In this document: positions 8,113 to 12,665 of the stretch, piece by piece | Numbering within the stretch: position 1 is the first letter of the stretch | Layout of the letters: every line of letters begins with the position of its first letter | DNA from: a bacterium UBP7_UBA7824 | GTDB lineage: Bacteria > UBP7 > UBA6624 | DNA length: 12,665 nt | NCBI GenBank assembly: GCA_002501535.1 | Contig: DLTY01000005.1 | Location: 26,387 to 39,051, forward strand | Reading direction: 5' to 3' | Position numbers and translations under genes: made by a program | Notes under the pieces: generated by a model | What the model saw: only the letters and a program-made list of their open reading frames with translations | What the model was told of the DNA's origin: nothing | Databases searched by the model: none

Positions 8113-9882
8113 ATGAACCCATTTGATTTTTTTGATGAGATTTTTTGTATCAACCTTGATTCAAGGCCAGATAGGTGGAGTTCTTTTTTAAAAGAAGCTA
8201 GAAGGGTGGGTATAGCGCATAGGGTAAAGAGGTTTCCTGCAATTGTGCCTCCCTCTAAAAACGGAGCTCTTGGATGCAAGCTAAGCACACTTTCAATAAT
8301 AAAGAAAGCAAAAAACAAAAATTTGAAAAATTTTCTTATTCTTGAAGATGACGTAGTTTTTAAAAAAAATGCATTGAAAAATCTTTCTGTATCCATATCG
8401 CAATTGCCTGTAGATTGGGATATGTTTTATTTGGGTTTAAACCTAACAAAAGAGTCTTTTAAACATTCTCAAAATCTTGTTAATGTCAAAGGTGGCAGGT
8501 CTACGCATGCGGTTGCTTACAGCAATTCTGTTTATCAGGATATTCTTGATGAAAATTCTTTAGAACCCAGTCAGAAATTAGACATTCCTATTGATGTTTA
8601 TTACGAAACGAAGATACATCCTAAAAAAAATATTTATTGCAGCTGTCCAATGATTGCATTACAACGAGAAGCTTATAGTGATATAGAGAAAAGAAATGTT
8701 AATTATTCATGGCTCGAAACAAATTTCAGCAGTCTTGTTGTCAGAAAGAAGTCTTTATTAGCTCTTGGTTATTGTCTTTTTTTTGTAGGTTTGATGATGC
8801 TTGTTACCGCTACCCCCTTCTTAACCCTCCAGCCTAAATTTATTTTTGTACCTTTTCTGCTTAGTAGCTTTATAACATTGGTGATTTTTTTTTGTAAAGG
8901 AAAAGTGGATAGGGTATGTTCAGATAAATTGCAAATTTTTGCTTTCGACATTGGTGTTTTTGTTTTTATTTTTACTGGTTTTAAATTGATTGCATCAGGG
9001 TTTTTGTTTTTGTTTTTACTGGTTTTAATATGGGCCGCTGGTTTAGCGCTTTTGGCATTTTGTAGAAATACTGAATTTTATCCGGGTTATGGCCTTGCAA
9101 ATAAAGAAAAAAAAGAAAAAGATATCGACCTGCAAGGTCTCCATAAAAGACTTATGAGCATGATGATGAATGTAGATGATATTTGTAAAAAAAATAAAAT
9201 TACTTATTGGCTTGATGCGGGGACATTGTTAGGAGCAGTTAGGGGTGGTGATTTTATTCCATGGGATGATGATTTGGACATATGTATGCCTTATGAAGAT
9301 GCCCAAAAATTGAAAAAAATTTACAAATCCAAACAATTTCCAAAAAACCTCACACTTCAAATGTTTGAAGACAGGTGGGCTTCAAAAGCAATCAAGAGAA
9401 AGTTTGGAACTACCTTGAAGATTAGAGATAAAAATAGCATTGCACTTGAGGGCAATGAATTTGTTACAGATAGATATGAACAAGGGGTTTTTATTGATAT
9501 TTTTGTAGTCAATACGCTTCCAGAGGAAAAACCGAATATTTTCTTGAATTTTTTGGACAATATTCAACACAGTAGATCTTTAAAAGAAATTAGATTGAAT
9601 ACGATAGGAAAAGCTATACTTTTGAAAAAGAACGTAAGTTTAAAATCTTCAAAAATTATCAAACATCCTGAAGACCTTGCAAAAGGAGTTTGGTGGCAAA
9701 AAGATGTAATCTTTCCATTAGGCGAAAAAGTTTTTGGCAAGGTTAGACTTCCAGTACCAAGGAATTTTGATCAGTATCTAAAAGATTTATATGGAGACTA
9801 TATGAAACTGCCAAGTAAAAAAAACCAAAAGCCAAAACATTTGTCTTTTTTAAGGTTATGGGATAAGGAAAAAGGCTTGTGA
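8113..9882 (+). CDS. GT25 glycosyltransferase - membrane segment - LicD fusion protein
   Basis: This 589-residue protein joins two enzyme domains through a membrane region. Residues ~8-190 match glycosyltransferase family 25 (LOS/LPS sugar transferases): INLDSRPDRW (13-22), GCKLSTLSII (54-63) and the acidic LEDDVVF (77-83). Residues ~214-316 are hydrophobic and form about four membrane helices. Residues ~355-567 are a LicD domain, the family linked to phosphocholine and related phospho-decorations of glycans. It has GTLLGAVRGGDFIPWDDDLD (370-389), VFIDIFVV (459-466) and the typical end LYGDYMKLP (559-567). Both active-site motifs look intact, with the enzymes presumably facing the cytoplasm. 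No Shine-Dalgarno precedes the ATG. It overlaps the next gene by 4 bases and is divergent from the LPS-transport-like gene. The substrate is unknown; a role in envelope glycan decoration is inferred. Confidence 0.9.
   Translation: MNPFDFFDEIFCINLDSRPDRWSSFLKEARRVGIAHRVKRFPAIVPPSKNGALGCKLSTLSIIKKAKNKNLKNFLILEDDVVFKKNALKNLSVSISQLPVDWDMFYLGLNLTKESFKHSQNLVNVKGGRSTHAVAYSNSVYQDILDENSLEPSQKLDIPIDVYYETKIHPKKNIYCSCPMIALQREAYSDIEKRNVNYSWLETNFSSLVVRKKSLLALGYCLFFVGLMMLVTATPFLTLQPKFIFVPFLLSSFITLVIFFCKGKVDRVCSDKLQIFAFDIGVFVFIFTGFKLIASGFLFLFLLVLIWAAGLALLAFCRNTEFYPGYGLANKEKKEKDIDLQGLHKRLMSMMMNVDDICKKNKITYWLDAGTLLGAVRGGDFIPWDDDLDICMPYEDAQKLKKIYKSKQFPKNLTLQMFEDRWASKAIKRKFGTTLKIRDKNSIALEGNEFVTDRYEQGVFIDIFVVNTLPEEKPNIFLNFLDNIQHSRSLKEIRLNTIGKAILLKKNVSLKSSKIIKHPEDLAKGVWWQKDVIFPLGEKVFGKVRLPVPRNFDQYLKDLYGDYMKLPSKKNQKPKHLSFLRLWDKEKGL
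8956..9028 (+). repeat. Imperfect 29-base direct repeat inside the membrane region of the fusion gene
   Basis: Bases 8956-8984 and 9000-9028 match with one difference (A at 8968, G at 9012). Each copy is a GTTTTTG run ending ACTGGTTTTAA. The offset is 44 bases, not a multiple of three, so the two copies are read in different frames. The first gives VFVFIFTGF and the second FLFLFLLVL; both are hydrophobic and fall in predicted membrane helices. This looks like a local tandem duplication that the T-rich composition allowed to stay in use. Confidence 0.7.
9865..9875 (+). promoter_or_regulatory. Ribosome binding site for the methyltransferase
   Basis: AAGGAAAAAGG lies inside the last codons of the upstream fusion gene. 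The AAGGA part (9865-9869) is nine bases from the GTG at 9879, a workable spacing, and supports choosing this GTG over any downstream start. Confidence 0.55.
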
Positions 9883-10475
9883 GTTATTGGCGTAATTTTT
9901 ATAAAAAATACTCTGTTACAGATTCCCCAACAGATTTTGCAAAATTTGTACTTAATGCAATTCCCCAATATATAAAAAAACCATTTAATAAAATATCTTT
10001 AATCGATATTGCTTGTGGAAACGCGCGAGACACTATGTTTTTCAGGAATTCTGGGATTGAAGCTTTAGGGATAGATTTGTTTTCAAACAGTGCAGACCTT
10101 CCTTATGTTGATAAAAAAGACGCCAGGGACTTGAAGGAAAAAAATGATGTTTATTATTTAAGGTTTTTTTTACATGCTATAAAAGAACAAGAAGCTGATG
10201 AGATTTTAGAAAATTTATCAAAAATTATGGGAAAAAATTCTTTGATTTTCATTGAAACAAGATCCAGCAAAGGTATTAGCGATAATCAAAAAATAGAAAC
10301 ACATTTTGCATCTCCAATAGGAGAAAAACATTACCGAATGCTTTATTCTGCTGAGTATTTAGAACAAAAATTTGGCAAAGATTTTAATATATTGTTTTTG
10401 GAGGAGAAGCAGGGTTTGGCAGTGTTTGAGAATGAGGATCCTTTTGTTATTAGGTTGATAATGAAAAAAATCTAA
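9879..10475 (+). CDS. Small class I SAM-dependent methyltransferase, partner of the LicD fusion
   Basis: This 198-residue protein has the class I methyltransferase core: motif I LIDIACGNARDT (41-52), the acidic end of the second strand GIDLF (64-68), and a DARDL stretch (81-85) before the later strands. The N-terminus (YWRNFYKKYSVTDSPTDFAKFV) looks like that of small methyltransferases found beside LicD-type genes, a resemblance from memory only. The GTG start overlaps the TGA of the fusion gene as GTGA (9879-9882), so the two are almost certainly co-translated. From the neighbour, it probably methylates a sugar or phospho-group laid down by the GT25/LicD enzyme. The acceptor cannot be read from sequence, and a TehB-like or unrelated small-molecule role is possible. 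Confidence 0.8.
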   Translation: MSYWRNFYKKYSVTDSPTDFAKFVLNAIPQYIKKPFNKISLIDIACGNARDTMFFRNSGIEALGIDLFSNSADLPYVDKKDARDLKEKNDVYYLRFFLHAIKEQEADEILENLSKIMGKNSLIFIETRSSKGISDNQKIETHFASPIGEKHYRMLYSAEYLEQKFGKDFNILFLEEKQGLAVFENEDPFVIRLIMKKI

Positions 10476-10502
10476 ATAATGTTTAAAGAAAAACATAAAT
10501 AA

Positions 10503-10532
10503 TTAACATTTTGTGTTTAACAATAATACAAT
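10503..10532 (+). promoter_or_regulatory. Sigma70-like promoter for trxA
   Basis: TTAACA (10503-10508; five of six bases match TTGACA) and TACAAT (10527-10532; five of six match TATAAT) are separated by 18 bases. The predicted start of transcription near 10539 gives a leader of about 24 bases that includes the ribosome binding site. The 87-base gap after the methyltransferase shows that trxA, and by position mnmA and the last gene, start a new transcription unit. Confidence 0.6.
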
Positions 10533-10550
10533 CTTGTAACCATAGCAAAC

Positions 10551-10556
10551 AGGAGG
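10551..10556 (+). promoter_or_regulatory. Strong Shine-Dalgarno AGGAGG for trxA
   Basis: AGGAGG lies six bases before the ATG at 10563. It is the only full-consensus ribosome binding site I see in the window, which suggests that trxA is translated more strongly than its neighbours. Confidence 0.85.
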
Positions 10557-10562
10557 AAGAAA

Positions 10563-10883
10563 ATGGCAATTGAACTTAATGAGGATAATTTTTCAGAAAA
10601 TATAAATAAAGGTGTAACTTTAGTTGATTTTTGGGCTGAATGGTGTGGACCGTGCAAGGCGGCTGCTCCGCATGTTGACAAGCTTGCAGGTCAGGTTGGA
10701 GATAATGCAAAGATTGCAAAAGTTAATGTTGACGAAAGCCCCTCCATCGCTTCTGAATTTGGAGTCATGAGTATTCCAACCTTCATACTGTTTAAAGATG
10801 GAGAGGTTATCGAGAGGTCCTCTGGCTTTACGCCAAATTTTATTACTGAATGGGCTGAGAAAATAGATTCAGCTCTTCTTTAA
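10563..10883 (+). CDS. trxA: Thioredoxin
   Basis: Thioredoxin is a small cytoplasmic dithiol reductant that supplies electrons to reductases and is recycled by thioredoxin reductase. The 106-residue protein is of normal length with the active site WCGPCK (Cys28 and Cys31), the buried Asp in VDFWAEW and the cis-proline at Pro72 in MSIPTF. No signal peptide is present, so it is cytoplasmic. The residues after the active site are AAAP rather than the common MIAP, a mild variation. It has its own promoter and a strong ribosome binding site, and mnmA starts two bases after its stop. Confidence 0.97.
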   Translation: MAIELNEDNFSENINKGVTLVDFWAEWCGPCKAAAPHVDKLAGQVGDNAKIAKVNVDESPSIASEFGVMSIPTFILFKDGEVIERSSGFTPNFITEWAEKIDSALL

Positions 10884-10885
10884 TT

Positions 10886-11899
10886 TTGAAAATTGTAGCT
10901 GCATTATCTGGCGGTGTTGATAGTAGCGTAGCTGCACAACGTTTAATTCGTCAAGGTCATGAGGTTATAGGCCTTTTTATGAGGTTGACAGAAGGCGAAG
11001 GTTCTGCTTGTTGTAATATTCGAACCGGACAAACCGCTAGGCGTGTTGCTGATAAATTAGACATTCCTTTTATGGCAGTTGATTATTCAGAATCTTTTAG
11101 AAAAAATGTTATCGATCACGCTCTTAATAATTTAGATAACGGGTTAACCCCCAATCCATGCGTTGAATGTAATCGCAAAGTTAAATTTGAAGAGCTTTTA
11201 GGGCAAGCAAAACGCATGGGTGCTGATGCTTTGGCAACTGGGCATTATGGCAAAATTTTTAAAGAAAATAATGAATACCAAATGCATGAAGCAAAATCCC
11301 AGAAGAAAGATCAAAGTTATTTTTTATGGCCCACATCAAAAAAATCCTTAAGTGAGATAATCTTTCCACTGGGTGATGTTGATGACAAAAGCACCATTAG
11401 GCAGGAAGCCCTTGAAGGGGGGTTACCAACAGCTAAAGCTCCCGAAAGTCAGGATTTATGTTTTGCACCTGAAGGTTTAGTAAAGTTTATTGGGAAGGAA
11501 GAGCCTGGAGACATTTTGGATCTCAAAGGCAATGTTATAGGTGAGCATAAAGGTCATTTCACCGTTACCCTTGGCCAAAGGAGAGGATTAGGTGGTGTTG
11601 CTTTAGGCAAGCCAGCTTATGTGGTTCAGAAAGATCACAAAAGCAATACCGTTACCTTGGGTGATAGGGATCATTTCTCAAAACGAAAAATAAATTTGGA
11701 AAGAGTTAATTGGTTGACTGATCTGAATGATTTGTCTGAAGGTCTTTCAGCAAGGATTCGTTACAGGGGTTCAAAAAGGATAGTTCAAAAGATAGAAGAA
11801 CAGAGAATTATTTTTAGTGAACCTGTGACAGTCGCTCCAGGCCAAAGTATCGTTGTTTATTTGGGCACAAGGGTTATTGGTGGAGGTGTTGCGCAATAG
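10886..11899 (+). CDS. mnmA: tRNA-specific 2-thiouridylase MnmA
   Basis: MnmA thiolates U34 of the tRNAs for Lys, Glu and Gln, using ATP to adenylate the base and a sulfur relay for the thiol. The 337-residue protein shows the PP-loop SGGVDSS (8-14), the first catalytic Cys95 in NPCVECNRKVKF, the tRNA-adenylation region ALATGHYGK (115-123) and the second catalytic Cys192 in ESQDLCFAPEG. A complete C-terminal beta-domain follows. The start is TTG at 10886: no ATG or GTG lies in frame between it and the upstream in-frame stop at 10856, and a later ATG would remove the PP-loop. No Shine-Dalgarno is visible, so translation is probably coupled to trxA. A second role alongside thioredoxin in sulfur chemistry is not implied by the adjacency alone. 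Confidence 0.97.
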   Translation: MKIVAALSGGVDSSVAAQRLIRQGHEVIGLFMRLTEGEGSACCNIRTGQTARRVADKLDIPFMAVDYSESFRKNVIDHALNNLDNGLTPNPCVECNRKVKFEELLGQAKRMGADALATGHYGKIFKENNEYQMHEAKSQKKDQSYFLWPTSKKSLSEIIFPLGDVDDKSTIRQEALEGGLPTAKAPESQDLCFAPEGLVKFIGKEEPGDILDLKGNVIGEHKGHFTVTLGQRRGLGGVALGKPAYVVQKDHKSNTVTLGDRDHFSKRKINLERVNWLTDLNDLSEGLSARIRYRGSKRIVQKIEEQRIIFSEPVTVAPGQSIVVYLGTRVIGGGVAQ

Positions 11900-12665
11900 T
11901 TAAGACAATTATTTTTGGTCTTGATGGAGCTACTTGGGATTTAGCTAAAAGCTGGATAGAAGAAGGACATTTGCCAAATTTGAAAAAAATAATGGATGGC
12001 TCTAGTGGTATTTTAAAAAGTACCCTTGAGCCAATTACGCCATGTGCATGGGCCTCTATGGTTACAGGTCAAAATCCAGGGAAAACTGGAGTTTTTGATT
12101 TTGCTCAAATCGTAAGGGGTTCTTATGATTTGCGTTTTCCAAACAGAACACATGTTTCCGGATCCTCTATTTGGCATCAGGCAGACAAGCATGGCGTCAA
12201 ATGCGGCATTGTTAATGTCCCCATGGGTTATCCTGCTGACAAGCTAAAGCACGGAGTTTATATTGCTGGTATGGGTTCTCCAAGCCCGGATGATGGTGAT
12301 GTTTTTTGGCCCAAAGATTTAAGACCTGAAATTGAATCTTATTTTAAAAAACCATATGACATGATGGAGTTCTCTAAAGGTAGGAAATCAAAAGATGGCT
12401 ATGATATCTTGCGTGATAATTTACTTTCTTACACAGACTTTCAAAAAAAATTAAGCATGTACCTATTAGATAAAAAGGATTTAGATTTATTTTTTATTGT
12501 TTTTCCTGCAACAGATCAAGTTGGACATTATTTTTGGAAACACTGGGATGAAAAACATCCCCTTTATTCAGATGAATTGAATAAAAAATATGGAAATGTT
12601 CTTTTAGAAGTTTACAAAAGTGTAGATGATGCCATGGGAGAAATTATGGATTCATTTTGCGATAA
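11896..12665 (+). CDS. Type I phosphodiesterase / alkaline-phosphatase-superfamily protein, N-terminal part (3' end outside window)
   Basis: This is a metal-dependent hydrolase of the nucleotide pyrophosphatase/phosphodiesterase group. Counting from 11896, visible ligands are Asp10 in FGLDGATWD, the probable nucleophile Thr48 in ITPCAWASMVTG, and Asp207 and His211 in PATDQVGHYFW. The frame runs open to the window end. No ATG, GTG or TTG is in frame before the conserved GLDG. The first in-frame TTG (11971) or ATG (11992) would lose the metal-binding Asp10. ATA at 11896 overlaps the mnmA TAG as ATAG, mirroring the ATGA overlaps elsewhere; GTT (11899) and ATT (11908, 11911) are other candidates. 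I set the start at the ATA. There is no signal peptide. The substrate is unknown. Confidence 0.8.
   Translation, partial: MVKTIIFGLDGATWDLAKSWIEEGHLPNLKKIMDGSSGILKSTLEPITPCAWASMVTGQNPGKTGVFDFAQIVRGSYDLRFPNRTHVSGSSIWHQADKHGVKCGIVNVPMGYPADKLKHGVYIAGMGSPSPDDGDVFWPKDLRPEIESYFKKPYDMMEFSKGRKSKDGYDILRDNLLSYTDFQKKLSMYLLDKKDLDLFFIVFPATDQVGHYFWKHWDEKHPLYSDELNKKYGNVLLEVYKSVDDAMGEIMDSFCD

Noticed and set aside
8055..8396. Minus-strand open frame of 113 codons over the start of the fusion gene
   Set aside because: It lies antisense to the GT25 motifs, which are clearly coding on the plus strand, and its product resembles no known protein.
10479..10496. Inverted repeat ATGTTT / AAACAT after the methyltransferase, as a terminator
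   Set aside because: The stem is only six AT-rich pairs with no T-run after it, too weak for an intrinsic terminator.
10563..11899. trxA-mnmA adjacency as a dedicated sulfur-transfer system
   Set aside because: Both are common housekeeping genes, and no cysteine desulfurase or Tus-like relay gene is seen here; adjacency alone does not support it.

Overview
The window is AT-rich (by eye), gene-dense bacterial DNA. It has ten protein genes, the first and last cut by the window edges. There is no RNA gene, insertion sequence or CRISPR array, and no gene-free stretch longer than about 100 bases. The organism is a diderm (Gram-negative-type) bacterium: it encodes an apolipoprotein N-acyltransferase (Lnt), LPS-transport-type OstA/LptC modules and a GT25/LicD envelope-glycan enzyme. 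PurL is the small, stand-alone form (no glutaminase domain follows), as in lineages that use separate PurS and PurQ. I cannot place the taxon further. Most starts have no clear Shine-Dalgarno sequence; the strong one before trxA is the exception.

Right-to-left operon (8017 to 683, minus strand). Four genes are joined by 1- or 4-base start/stop overlaps: a large LptC/OstA-like periplasmic protein, then secA, lnt, and an unrecognised exported protein. This is an envelope-biogenesis operon covering LPS transit, the protein-export motor and lipoprotein maturation, so the last gene is probably envelope-related too. It ends tail-to-tail against purL, whose stop codon overlaps the operon's last stop by a few bases, with no visible terminator.

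Left-to-right block 1 (8113 to 10475, plus strand). It diverges from the envelope operon across a 95-base intergenic region. It holds a three-part protein (GT25 glycosyltransferase, then a membrane segment, then a LicD phospho-/nucleotidyl-transferase) overlapping a small SAM-dependent methyltransferase. Together they look like a compact glycan-decoration module.

Left-to-right block 2 (10503 to the end, plus strand). A good sigma70-like promoter and an AGGAGG ribosome binding site precede thioredoxin. Then come mnmA (TTG start, 2 bases after trxA) and a type I phosphodiesterase / alkaline-phosphatase-superfamily gene that runs off the window. That last gene has no canonical start codon at the position its conserved N-terminus requires.

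The most unusual items are the 779-residue LptC/OstA multi-module protein without a beta-barrel, the GT25-membrane-LicD fusion, the missing canonical start of the last gene, and the atypical zinc-binding tail of SecA. No clearly new multi-gene system stands out. The best candidate is the fused LPS bridge facing the fused glycan-decoration enzyme.
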